Shown in pieces: positions 1-8,777 of a stretch of 64,000 nt of DNA (positions are counted from its first letter, which is position 1; every line of letters begins with the position of its first letter). The stretch lies in contig NZ_JABZEO010000009.1 of NCBI RefSeq assembly GCF_013385175.1, positions 1 to 64,000 on the forward strand, written 5' to 3'. This stretch comes from Allochromatium humboldtianum. Lineage in GTDB: Bacteria; Pseudomonadota; Gammaproteobacteria; Chromatiales; Chromatiaceae. Under the pieces are notes generated by a model that was not told where the DNA came from, ran no database searches, and saw nothing but the letters and a program-made list of their open reading frames with translations. A program made the position numbers and the translations under genes.

Positions 1-1
1 A

Positions 2-79
2 ACTAAACTGACTGACAACTACCGCAATGAGGGGACGGTCGGAATCCGTTTCGAAGTTTTCCCGTGGTGTAATATCTAA
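2..79 (+). CDS. C-terminal end of an unidentified protein (partial)
   Basis: A frame is open from base 2 to a TAA at 77-79 and would encode about 25 residues ending in FPWCNI. Its codons are moderately GC-rich compared with the next gene, so it may be the tail of an older gene just outside the window. No domain can be recognised from so short a piece, and a chance open frame cannot be excluded. The AT-rich island begins directly after it. Confidence 0.3.
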   Translation, partial: TKLTDNYRNEGTVGIRFEVFPWCNI

Positions 80-92
80 AGGTTTTTAACTG

Positions 93-824
93 ATGAGCTC
101 CGAATACTTCCCCAAATCTTATCCAATTGCCGAAAAAACCAAAAAGCTTGGTCAGTTGTTTTTAAATGATCTTGCGCATTCAAAATATTACTATAATTTT
201 TGCTGGCAAGGAATACCTATTATTCAATATCCTCAAGATATTATTGCTTTGCAAATGATTATTTGGGAAACAAAACCGAGCTTAATTATAGAAACTGGAT
301 TTGCCAAGGGCGGAAGCGCAATATTATATTCTTTTCTTATGTCTGCTTATCTTGAAAAACCTAAAGTCATATCAATAGACATTGATTTTAGAGATGAAAG
401 TTTATCTAGGTTTTATTTAAACAAATATTCTAGTTTTGTCGACCTCGTTTCAGGCTCATCAGTTGATTGTAAAATTTTTGACTTAGTGAAATCAAAAATC
501 AAATTAGACGATAAAGTTATGGTGGTATTGGATTCCGATCATACTCATAGCCATGTTTTGCAAGAATTAAATTTTTATTCTGATCTAGTTACTGAAAATT
601 GTTATTTAGTTGTGCTAGATACTGGAATAGAAGATATGCCAAATAAGTTTTTTTTCGACAGATTGTGGGGAAAAGGCAATAATCCAAAAACTGCTGTATT
701 AGAGTTTTTAGAAAAAAGAAAAGATTTTATTGTAGATAAAAAAATCGAAGAGTCTGTTGTTATTACTTCAGCGCCTTCCGGATTTCTTCGGAAAATTTCT
801 TCGGCAAAATCCGAATTCGGCTGA
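93..824 (+). CDS. CmcI-family (cephalosporin hydroxylase-like) methyltransferase/hydroxylase
   Basis: The 243-residue protein has the Rossmann-type layout of the CmcI/rhamnosyl O-methyltransferase family. It shows a glycine-rich SAM-site analogue IETGFAKGGSA at about residues 65-75, an acidic strand end SIDIDF near 93, and the family-typical DSDHTHSHV at about 148-156 followed by LVVLDTGIED. Such enzymes O-methylate or hydroxylate sugars and secondary metabolites; the substrate here is unknown. The gene is very AT-rich, unlike most of the window, and begins an island that runs into the GT41 genes. Starting ATG is at 93 with only a weak Shine-Dalgarno. It may methylate a sugar on a glycoprotein made by the downstream transferases (inference). 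Confidence 0.8.
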   Translation: MSSEYFPKSYPIAEKTKKLGQLFLNDLAHSKYYYNFCWQGIPIIQYPQDIIALQMIIWETKPSLIIETGFAKGGSAILYSFLMSAYLEKPKVISIDIDFRDESLSRFYLNKYSSFVDLVSGSSVDCKIFDLVKSKIKLDDKVMVVLDSDHTHSHVLQELNFYSDLVTENCYLVVLDTGIEDMPNKFFFDRLWGKGNNPKTAVLEFLEKRKDFIVDKKIEESVVITSAPSGFLRKISSAKSEFG

Positions 825-920
825 AACTATATTTTTTTATAAGTCGGGGTCTATTTGTATAGAATTTTTTGCATTTTGAACACTCACTTGTTTTATTAAT
901 TTATCACGAGGGTTGTCTGC

Positions 921-1820
921 ATGATTTTTCCAAAAAATTTGATGATAGAAATTGTTTCTGGACTATGTCCTTCTCGTTGCATAATGTGCAATATAGAAAA
1001 ATCCTTGACGAAAGGAGTAATGAGTAATGAAAAATTCACTGCAATTTTAGAAAAATTTTATCCTTATAAAGAAAAGCTTTTATATACAACCTTGCAGGGA
1101 TTAGGAGAACCTTTGTTAGACAAAAACATAGTAAAAAAAGTACAAATAGCAAAAAAAATGGGATTTCCTAGTATTGGTTTTTCAACTTCAGCAGTGAATC
1201 TTGATTACAATTTAGCCCTGAATTTAATTCAATCGAAACTAGATACAATTATTTTTTCTGTTGATGGATTATGTGCAGAAACTCACGAATCTATCAGAAT
1301 AGGAACTGATTTTAACAAAATTAAAAATAATATTGATAATTTTATTATGTTAAGAAATGATTTAGGAAAAACAAAAATTATTGTTAGAATGATTTTGCAA
1401 GAAAAAAACGCTCATGAATGGCCGGATTACCAAACATATTGGCTAAATGCTTTGAACAAAAAGTTTGGCGATCAAGTTAGTGCATTTAATGTTCATAACT
1501 TTGATTCTGAAAAAAACAAAGAAATAGCAGAAAATTTAAAAGATTTATCTAAAAAAAAATCTGTAATTTGCTCGGAAATTTATGAAAGATTTGTTGTCCG
1601 CGTCAATGGAAATGTTAGCCTTTGCTGTGTAGATGATTTTAATTGGTATGACCTGGGCAATGTTTTAAATGAAGATCCTATAAGTATATATAATAGAGGT
1701 TGGTTTTTGCATTACAGAAAAAAAATGAATGAATCTAAAATTTACGAGCTTCCTTATTGTTCTAGTTGCTCTGCTTTGAAATGCTTTCAAGATAAAGTTT
1801 ATTTAAATATTGCGAAGTAA
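921..1820 (+). CDS. Radical SAM protein with SPASM-like C-terminal cysteines
   Basis: This 299-residue protein carries the radical SAM CxxxCxxC cluster motif CPSRCIMC at about residues 16-23 and a downstream GLGEPLLD element resembling the GGE motif. A second cysteine set (CSEIYERF, SLCC, CSSCSALKC) at about 215-290 matches a SPASM/auxiliary Fe-S domain of the kind used to modify peptides or act in sugar pathways. A GAGGG Shine-Dalgarno lies just before ATG 921. It is AT-rich and ends only 5 bp before the first GT41 gene, so the two are probably co-transcribed. The substrate is not deducible; peptide modification or glycan precursor chemistry are both possible. Confidence 0.85.
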   Translation: MIFPKNLMIEIVSGLCPSRCIMCNIEKSLTKGVMSNEKFTAILEKFYPYKEKLLYTTLQGLGEPLLDKNIVKKVQIAKKMGFPSIGFSTSAVNLDYNLALNLIQSKLDTIIFSVDGLCAETHESIRIGTDFNKIKNNIDNFIMLRNDLGKTKIIVRMILQEKNAHEWPDYQTYWLNALNKKFGDQVSAFNVHNFDSEKNKEIAENLKDLSKKKSVICSEIYERFVVRVNGNVSLCCVDDFNWYDLGNVLNEDPISIYNRGWFLHYRKKMNESKIYELPYCSSCSALKCFQDKVYLNIAK

Positions 1821-1825
1821 ATTTT

Positions 1826-3688
1826 ATGAAGAAAATAATTCTCGCTCGTCAAAATGTTATTCTGAAATTGATCTCTGAAAAAAAAAATCATGATGCTGAA
1901 ATTGCTGCGAGAAGTTTTATTTTAAAACATCCAGAAAATGATTTTGGATGGAAAGCTCTTGGTGCTCTTTTGTTTTTTCGTGGCGAATTCCAAGAATCTC
2001 TTGACTTTTTGCTAAAAGCTGTTTCTATCAATAACAAAGACCCAGAATGTCTTAACGCGTTAGGCAACACGCTTATGCAGCTAGGTCGCATAAAAGAATC
2101 TTTAGATTGTTTTGATCGAGCATTAGAAATAAATTCAAATTGCGCATCCGCACACAACGGAAAAGGTCTTATTTTAAGTAGATTAAAACGCACTGAAGAA
2201 GCAATTGAATCGTTTAGAAAATCATTGAAATTACAACCAAATCAGATTGAGCCTTATTATAATTTAGGCGTTTTTTTAATAGGTTTGGGTCGTATAGATG
2301 AAGGAATTGAACTTAATCGTCATGCATTAGAGCTTAATCCAAATTGCATTGAGGCTTTGAATAATCTAGCTATGGCATCGCAAGATCTTTGCAAGCTTGA
2401 TGAGGCTTTATATTTTTATGAACAAGCCATCAATTTGGAGCCGCAAAATAAATCTATCTGCTCTAATCGTTTATTTGTCTTGAATTATCATCCAACCAAA
2501 TCAAAAAAAGAAATTTTTTCTTATTATCAAGATTTTGATAACAAATTCGGTATTTGTTATCAAAAAAATTGGCATTTACATAAAAACACTCCTAACTTAA
2601 ATCGACGTTTACATATTGGATATTTTTCACCAGATTTTTGCATTCATTCAACACGGCATTCGATTGAGCCAATATTTGAAAATCACAATCACGATCAGTT
2701 TAAAATCACTGCTTACGCCGAGCAAATTAGCACAGATTTTATGACGGCACGCTATCGTAAATTAGTTGACTGCTGGATAAACACAAATGGGTTGACAGAT
2801 GAAGCACTTTCTCAACGTATTCAAGATGATCAAATTGATATTTTAGTGGATTTGGCTGGTCACACTGCTAATAACCGCTTAGGTGTCTTTGCAAGACGTC
2901 CAGCGCCGATCTCAGTAACATGGATGGGTTACGGTTATACTACCGGTTTAAGTGCTATAGATTATTTTTTAACTGACACAGTTACTGTTCCTCCAGAGGA
3001 GGAAAAAATATTTTCTGAAAAGATTTGGTATTTAGATACCCCGGCAGGAATTTATCGTCCCAGTAATCATATGGGAGAAACCAATAAATTACCTGCTTTG
3101 CAGAAAAAGTTTATCACTTTTGGAGCTCTTACGCGAGGAATTCGTATTAATTTTCGCGTTATTCGTGTCTGGTCGGAAATTTTACGAAAAATCCCTAAAT
3201 CTCGTTTAATTATTAATAGCAAATCTTTTGTCACTTCTTTTGCAAAAAATAAATTAATTGAGCAATTTGTCGAGCATGGCATTGAGCGAGAACGCTTGGA
3301 AATTGGCTACAACACTCCGCCTTGGGATATTTTAAGAAATATGGATATTGGACTTGATTGCTTCCCACATAATTCAGGAACCACGCTTCACGAAACACTT
3401 TATATGGGAGTGCCTTTTATAACTTTAGCCGATCGCCCAAGCGTTGGTCGTATTGGAAGCTCTATCTTAACCGGCATTGGACACCCAGAGTGGATAGCTA
3501 ATACCGAAAAAGAGTATGTAGATAAAGCTATTATGTTAGCAGACGACTTAAATCGTTTAGCTGAAATTCGTAAAAATTTACGCTTCGACTTCGAATCTAG
3601 TCCCTGGCGTGATGAAAAAGGTTTTACCCAGCGTCTTGAAAAAGCTTATCGCGAAATGTGGAAAATTTGGTGTAATAATAATTTCTGA
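1826..3688 (+). CDS. TPR protein with GT41 (SPINDLY/O-GlcNAc transferase-like) catalytic domain, paralogue 1
   Basis: The 620-residue protein has about five TPR units in residues 1-215 (repeats ending DRALEINSN, KSLKLQPNQ and similar), then a GT41 catalytic region to the C-terminus. The N-catalytic motif GYFSPDFCIHS at about 268 includes the histidine of OGT-type active sites. The C-catalytic lobe includes DIGLDCFPHNSGTT and RPSVGRIGSS. GT41 enzymes add sugars to Ser/Thr of proteins held by the TPR superhelix. At the position where eukaryotic OGT has a UDP-binding lysine this protein appears to have arginine (GIRIN). The whole gene is AT-rich and diverged from the two following paralogues, suggesting separate acquisition. 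Confidence 0.88.
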   Translation: MKKIILARQNVILKLISEKKNHDAEIAARSFILKHPENDFGWKALGALLFFRGEFQESLDFLLKAVSINNKDPECLNALGNTLMQLGRIKESLDCFDRALEINSNCASAHNGKGLILSRLKRTEEAIESFRKSLKLQPNQIEPYYNLGVFLIGLGRIDEGIELNRHALELNPNCIEALNNLAMASQDLCKLDEALYFYEQAINLEPQNKSICSNRLFVLNYHPTKSKKEIFSYYQDFDNKFGICYQKNWHLHKNTPNLNRRLHIGYFSPDFCIHSTRHSIEPIFENHNHDQFKITAYAEQISTDFMTARYRKLVDCWINTNGLTDEALSQRIQDDQIDILVDLAGHTANNRLGVFARRPAPISVTWMGYGYTTGLSAIDYFLTDTVTVPPEEEKIFSEKIWYLDTPAGIYRPSNHMGETNKLPALQKKFITFGALTRGIRINFRVIRVWSEILRKIPKSRLIINSKSFVTSFAKNKLIEQFVEHGIERERLEIGYNTPPWDILRNMDIGLDCFPHNSGTTLHETLYMGVPFITLADRPSVGRIGSSILTGIGHPEWIANTEKEYVDKAIMLADDLNRLAEIRKNLRFDFESSPWRDEKGFTQRLEKAYREMWKIWCNNNF

Positions 3689-3699
3689 TTTCGAAAAAA

Positions 3700-6018
3700 T
3701 TGCAAATGTTAAACATTGACTTTCATAGTGATGGCCAATCAAAAAATCCTGCTATTAATCATCAAAAATTGATAGCATATATTCACTCTGGCCAGTTAAG
3801 TCAAGCCGAGCAGATGGCGTATAATTTGATTTTGCTTGACCAGGCTGATTTTTTTGCACATAAAATTTATGGCAGTTTACTTGTGCAAAGTGAACGTTAT
3901 CAAGAAGCAATCGCATCTCTTGAACAAGCATACACATTAAAACCTGAAGATACTGAAATACTTAATAATTTAGGGCAAGCGTACTACAAATTAGAGCAAT
4001 TTGATGAAGCGCTCAAATATTATAACTCAGCATTAGCTCAGCGATCTGATTTTGCAGAATGCTTGAATAATAAAGGTATGGTTCTTCATGCTTTAGGTCG
4101 CTTGAATGAAGCAATAGATATTTATGATCGCGCTATTATTCTGCGCCCAAAATACCTTAAAGCACATAACAATCGTGGCGCTGTCCTGCGTGACCTTAAG
4201 CGTTATCAGGAAGCACTAGCCAGTCATGATCGAGCACTTGCGATTGAACCCCAAAATGCTGAAGCGCATAGTCTTTGCGGTATGGTTTTTCAGCAGCTTG
4301 GGCAATTGCATGAAGCTTTAGCTTGTCAATTGCGTGCCTTAGCCATTCAGCCGAATAATCCAGGTATTTGGGTGACTTTAGGACTGATATTAAGTGCTAA
4401 AGGAATGTTGACTCAAGCCTTGATTGCTTTCGATCAAGCACTGGCCCTTAATCCACGATTATCTGAAGCGATTAACAATCGTGGTTTAATTCTTCGAGCA
4501 CTTGGACGCCTCTCGGAAGCTAGAGCGTGTTTCGAGAAAGCACTAATATTTAAACCTTGTTCTGTCGAAGCGCTTAACAATCTAGCTATTTTACAGCACC
4601 AACAGGGACAACTCGACTCAGCGTTAGAAACACTGAATAAAGCGCTGACATTTAATCCAAACCACGTTTCAGCACTCATCAACCGCAGTACCGTATTACG
4701 GGATATGGGGCAACTGGATACGGCGCTATCCGATCTAGCGCAGGCCCAAACCTTTGAGCCGGATTCGGTCATAGCTTGTTCAAATGCACTCTTCATCCTG
4801 AACTACCATCCTGACCATTCAGCCGAGACGATCTTCGACGCCTACCGAGAATTCGACCGACGCTTCGGCCAGCCGCATCGCGCCGCCTGGCTGCCCCATC
4901 CCAACCGCCCCGATCCCGAGCGACGCTTGCGTCTCGGCTATGTCTCGCCGGACTTTCGGGGCCATTCCGCCTGCCATGCTCTTGAACCGCTGCTGACACA
5001 CCATGATCGCGCCCACTTCGAGCTCACCGCCTATGCCGAGCTGACTCAGGAAGATGCGCTGACGGCCGTCTATCGCCGGCTGGTCGACCACTGGGTGCCG
5101 ACGCGCGGTCTGAGCGATGATGAACTGGCGGCCCGCATCCGCGCCGACGGTATCGATATTCTGGTCGATCTCGCCGGCCATACCGCCAACAACCGCCTCG
5201 GCGTCTTTGCCCGACGACCGGCGCCGGTGTCGGTGACCTGGATGGGCTATGGCTCTACCACGGGGCTGAGCGCGATCGATTATTTTCTCGCCGATGCGAC
5301 CCTCGCCCCCGAAGGCAGCGAAGCCTTGTTTGCCGAGCAACCCTGGCGTTTGGATCGACCACTGGCCATCCATCGTCCGGTGCCCGAGATGGGTGAGGTC
5401 AGCCCGCTACCGGCGCATCGGCGCGGTTATGTCACCTTCGGAACGCTGACGCGCCATGTGCGGATCAACCACCGCACCCTGCGCACCTGGGCGACGATCC
5501 TGCAACGCCTCCCCGGATCGCGACTGGTCATCGACAGCAAGGATTTTGCCGCCCCGTCCATGCAACAGCGCCTGACCGAGCGCTTCGAGGCGCTGGGCAT
5601 CGCCCCCGAGCGACTGGAGATCGGCTATCACAGCCCGCCCTGGGACGTGCTGCGCGGCATCGATATCGGACTCGATTGCTTCCCCCACAATTCCGGCGTC
5701 ACGCTCTACGAAACCCTCTACATGGGCCTGCCCTTCATTACCCTCGCCGATCGCCCCAGTGTCGGACGCATCGGCAGTACCATCCTCACCGCACTCGGGC
5801 ATCCGGAGTGGATCGCCGCCTCGGAAACCGACTATGTCGAACGCGCCCTGGCCCTGGCCGCCGACCTCGACCGGCTGGCGGCTCTGCGCGCCGGTCTGCG
5901 CGCTGAGATGGAACATTCACCCATCCGCGATGAGGGCGGATTCGTCCGCAGTCTGGAGCGCGCCTATCGACGCATGTGGCAACTATGGTGCCGAACGTCG
6001 ATACGTCACAACAGTTGA
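3700..6018 (+). CDS. TPR plus GT41 glycosyltransferase, paralogue 2 (composition mosaic)
   Basis: The 772-residue protein has about nine or ten TPRs (residues ~10-365), followed by a GT41 domain (GYVSPDFRGHS at about 408; DIGLDCFPHNSGVT in the C-lobe). Translation may start at TTG 3700 or ATG 3706; ATG 3706 gives a protein two residues shorter. The 5' part is AT-rich and blends into GC-rich sequence around 4,550-4,800; from 4,798 to the 3' end the DNA is almost identical to that of the next gene. The amino-acid differences over about 400 residues number roughly ten. This is best read as recombination or gene conversion that gave a new TPR targeting arm an existing catalytic domain. It sits 11 bp after paralogue 1. 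Confidence 0.88.
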   Translation: MQMLNIDFHSDGQSKNPAINHQKLIAYIHSGQLSQAEQMAYNLILLDQADFFAHKIYGSLLVQSERYQEAIASLEQAYTLKPEDTEILNNLGQAYYKLEQFDEALKYYNSALAQRSDFAECLNNKGMVLHALGRLNEAIDIYDRAIILRPKYLKAHNNRGAVLRDLKRYQEALASHDRALAIEPQNAEAHSLCGMVFQQLGQLHEALACQLRALAIQPNNPGIWVTLGLILSAKGMLTQALIAFDQALALNPRLSEAINNRGLILRALGRLSEARACFEKALIFKPCSVEALNNLAILQHQQGQLDSALETLNKALTFNPNHVSALINRSTVLRDMGQLDTALSDLAQAQTFEPDSVIACSNALFILNYHPDHSAETIFDAYREFDRRFGQPHRAAWLPHPNRPDPERRLRLGYVSPDFRGHSACHALEPLLTHHDRAHFELTAYAELTQEDALTAVYRRLVDHWVPTRGLSDDELAARIRADGIDILVDLAGHTANNRLGVFARRPAPVSVTWMGYGSTTGLSAIDYFLADATLAPEGSEALFAEQPWRLDRPLAIHRPVPEMGEVSPLPAHRRGYVTFGTLTRHVRINHRTLRTWATILQRLPGSRLVIDSKDFAAPSMQQRLTERFEALGIAPERLEIGYHSPPWDVLRGIDIGLDCFPHNSGVTLYETLYMGLPFITLADRPSVGRIGSTILTALGHPEWIAASETDYVERALALAADLDRLAALRAGLRAEMEHSPIRDEGGFVRSLERAYRRMWQLWCRTSIRHNS
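4798..6000 (+). repeat. 1.2-kb direct repeat, copy 1 (GT41 catalytic domain)
   Basis: This segment matches 6973-8175 at a constant offset of 2175 bp with scattered single-base differences. It begins around the codons for LNYHPDHSAETIF and ends within the final codons common to both genes. The offset is a multiple of three, so the copies are in the same frame of their genes. Confidence 0.9.
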
Positions 6019-6045
6019 CTGAATTGAAATCCCAGGGAATTTGAG

Positions 6046-8187
6046 ATGGCCAATGACGCTCTACCCACGGAACAAGCGGACGCTTTGCTCACACTCTTCG
6101 AGCAAGGCCGCTATGCGGAAGCGGAGATCAGCGCACGCCTACGGATAGAACGCTATCCTGACGATGCCTTCGGCTGGAAAATTCTGGGGGCCATCCTGGC
6201 GGCGCTACAGCGTTCTCAGGAAGCCGTCGCGAGTCTAAAAAAAGCGCTGGATCTCACGCCCACCGACGCGGAAGTTCTGAATACACTGGGGGCCGCCCTA
6301 GAGGATTCGGGGCGACTGGAAGAAGCGGGTTCCTATTATGCCAAAGCGGCTCGTCAAGCGCCTGGTTTCGTCGCCGCTTTCTATAACCTGGCCAAGTTGC
6401 TTCAGCGACTGGGGCGTCTTGAGGACGCACGCTTCTACTATGAACACGCGCTAAAAATCCACCCGACACATCGCAAATCGCTCAACAATCTGGGTTCCTT
6501 ATTACGCGACCTGAATCGCACCGATGAAGCGCTGAACTGTTATCGACAGACACTGGCGCTCGACCCCAATCAGCCGCAAGCGCTCACCAACCTGGGTAAT
6601 CTGCTGCTCGATCTAGGCCAACTGGACGAAGCACTGGACTGCCAACGACGCGCCATCGAGCTTCAACCTGGACACCCCGAAATTCTCTGCAATCTCGGCA
6701 ATGTTTTGCAGCACCTGGGGCAATTGGATGAAGCTCTGGCCGTTTATCAACAGTCCATGACGATTCTCGGACGCCCAACAGCCAGCCGGCCTTCGCAACA
6801 GGCTAAGCAGCAGCTGGCAAACCTACTTCAGTTGGATCACCCCGAGATCCTGACCATGCAGGGCAATACTCAGCAAACCCTTGGTCATCTCGATGCCGCC
6901 GAGCAGCTCTACCGTCGCGCGCTGACGCTCGACGCAACGGATGCCTCCATCTACAGCAAATTGCTGTTTACGCTGAATTACCATCCTGATCATTCAGCCG
7001 AGACGATCTTCGAAGCCTACCGAGAATTCGACCGACGCTTCGGCATCCCGCATCGCGCTGCCTGGCTGCCGCATCCCAACCGCCCCGATCCTGAGCGACG
7101 CTTGCGTCTCGGCTATGTCTCGCCGGATTTTCGGGGTCATTCCGCCTGCCATGCTCTTGAACCGCTGCTGACACACCATGATCGCGCCCACTTCGAACTC
7201 ACCGCCTATGCCGAGCTGGCTCAGGAAGATGCGCTGACGGCAGTCTATCGCCGACTGGTCGACCACTGGGTGCCGACGCGCGGTCTGAGCGATGATGAAC
7301 TGGCTGCACGCATCCGCGCCGACGGTATCGATATCCTGGTCGATCTCGCCGGCCATACCGCCAACAACCGCCTCGGCGTCTTTGCCCGACGACCGGCACC
7401 GGTATCGGTGACCTGGATGGGCTATGGCTCTACCACGGGCCTGAGCGCGATCGATTATTTTCTCGCCGATGCGACCCTCGTCCCCGAAGGCAGCGAAGCC
7501 TTGTTTGCCGAGCAACCCTGGCGTCTGGATCGACCGCTGGCCATCCATCGTCCGGTGCCCGAGATGGGCGAGGTCAGCCCGCTACCGGCGCATCGGCGCG
7601 GTTATGTCACCTTCGGAACCCTGACGCGCCATGTGCGGATCAACCACCGCACCCTGCGCACCTGGTCAGCGATCCTGCAACGCCTCCCCGGATCGCGACT
7701 GGTCATCGACAGCAAGGATTTTGCCGCCCCGTCTATGCAACAACGCCTGGCCGAGCGCTTCGAGGCGCTGGGCATCGCCCCCGAGCGACTGGAGATCGGC
7801 TATCACAGCCCGCCCTGGGACGTGCTGCGCGGCATCGACATCGGACTCGATTGCTTCCCCCACAATTCCGGCGTCACGCTGTACGAAACCCTCTACATGG
7901 GCCTGCCCTTCATTACCCTCGCCGATCGCCCCAGTGTCGGACGCATCGGCAGTACCATCCTCACCGCCCTCGGGCATCCCGAGTGGATCGCCACGTCGGA
8001 AACCGACTATGTCGAACGCGCCCTGGCCCTGGCCGCCGACCTCGACCGGCTGGCGGCCCTGCGCGCCGGTCTGCGCACCGCCATGGAACACTCGCCCATC
8101 CGCGATGAGGGCGGATTCGTCCGCAGTCTCGAGCGCGCCTATCGACGCATGTGGCAACTATGGTGCCGAACGTCGACGATGCCCTGA
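6046..8187 (+). CDS. TPR plus GT41 glycosyltransferase, paralogue 3
   Basis: The 713-residue protein has about eight TPRs in residues 10-300, including an unusual stretch near 240-265 (RPTASRPSQQAKQQ) that interrupts the repeat register. The C-terminal GT41 domain (residues ~310-710) is nearly identical to that of the upstream gene. Starting ATG 6046 follows a CAGGGAA Shine-Dalgarno. The whole gene is GC-rich like the chromosome, so it is the probable donor of the catalytic half of paralogue 2. Expected activity is transfer of a sugar from a nucleotide-sugar to protein Ser/Thr in the cytoplasm; flagellin is a plausible but unproven target because the flagellin gene lies about 7 kb away. Confidence 0.88.
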   Translation: MANDALPTEQADALLTLFEQGRYAEAEISARLRIERYPDDAFGWKILGAILAALQRSQEAVASLKKALDLTPTDAEVLNTLGAALEDSGRLEEAGSYYAKAARQAPGFVAAFYNLAKLLQRLGRLEDARFYYEHALKIHPTHRKSLNNLGSLLRDLNRTDEALNCYRQTLALDPNQPQALTNLGNLLLDLGQLDEALDCQRRAIELQPGHPEILCNLGNVLQHLGQLDEALAVYQQSMTILGRPTASRPSQQAKQQLANLLQLDHPEILTMQGNTQQTLGHLDAAEQLYRRALTLDATDASIYSKLLFTLNYHPDHSAETIFEAYREFDRRFGIPHRAAWLPHPNRPDPERRLRLGYVSPDFRGHSACHALEPLLTHHDRAHFELTAYAELAQEDALTAVYRRLVDHWVPTRGLSDDELAARIRADGIDILVDLAGHTANNRLGVFARRPAPVSVTWMGYGSTTGLSAIDYFLADATLVPEGSEALFAEQPWRLDRPLAIHRPVPEMGEVSPLPAHRRGYVTFGTLTRHVRINHRTLRTWSAILQRLPGSRLVIDSKDFAAPSMQQRLAERFEALGIAPERLEIGYHSPPWDVLRGIDIGLDCFPHNSGVTLYETLYMGLPFITLADRPSVGRIGSTILTALGHPEWIATSETDYVERALALAADLDRLAALRAGLRTAMEHSPIRDEGGFVRSLERAYRRMWQLWCRTSTMP
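6973..8175 (+). repeat. 1.2-kb direct repeat, copy 2 (GT41 catalytic domain)
   Basis: Second copy of the near-identical segment described at 4798-6000. Upstream of this point the two genes differ strongly both in sequence and in base composition, so the similarity stops at the TPR/catalytic junction. Confidence 0.9.
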
Positions 8188-8282
8188 TTCGAATCCTTCC
8201 GATCAAGCCTTGTATTTCCGAGTCGAAGCGGACAGGATGAATGCACCGGACCTCATCCGTTTCCCAACGAGAGTCTTTGACC

Positions 8283-8777
8283 ATGAATCAACGCCGCTGG
8301 CCCACGCAACTCGCCGCCTATCCCTATGCCCAGCCGCTGCTGATCGGCTGGCAGATCGCCGATCGCGAACGCGATGTCTACTGGAACGACTACGAGCCGG
8401 CGCTCGAAGCCTATCTCTCTGCGCAGGACGACAGCCTGACGGACGAGGAACGCCAGAGCCTGCTCCTGACTAGCCGCGATGGTTTTCAGGCACTTGCCGC
8501 CAAGGGCGACCGACACATCGGCACTAGTCTGGCCCTGATCCGAATCCACTCCGAACTCGGCGAGCTGGAAGCCGTGGTGTATGCCATCGAACAACTGCTT
8601 GACATCATGCCCTGGATGGCCGAGCGGCTGCCGGATGAGCTTGAGATCCATATCAATCGCCCCTTTCTGGCTCCGCTTGCCGACTTCGATCACACTCAGG
8701 TCTTCGAGGGCGATCTGGGCAACTGGATCCAGTCCGGCATCATGGCTGCTCTGGAAGCCGCCGATCGCGCTGCATAG
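8283..8777 (+). CDS. Conserved-looking protein of unknown function
   Basis: A 164-residue protein beginning MNQRRWPTQLAAYPYAQ. I chose ATG 8283; an upstream in-frame ATG at 8241 exists but lacks a better ribosome site. The sequence is acidic and probably alpha-helical, with a central DGFQALAAKGDRHIGTS and a TPR-like helical pair around ELGELEAVVYAIEQLLDIM. No signal peptide, membrane segment or catalytic motif is visible. It lies 95 bp after the third GT41 gene in the same direction, so it may be an accessory of the glycosylation locus. Its 3' end overlaps the convergent methyltransferase gene by 38 bp. Confidence 0.65.
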   Translation: MNQRRWPTQLAAYPYAQPLLIGWQIADRERDVYWNDYEPALEAYLSAQDDSLTDEERQSLLLTSRDGFQALAAKGDRHIGTSLALIRIHSELGELEAVVYAIEQLLDIMPWMAERLPDELEIHINRPFLAPLADFDHTQVFEGDLGNWIQSGIMAALEAADRAA

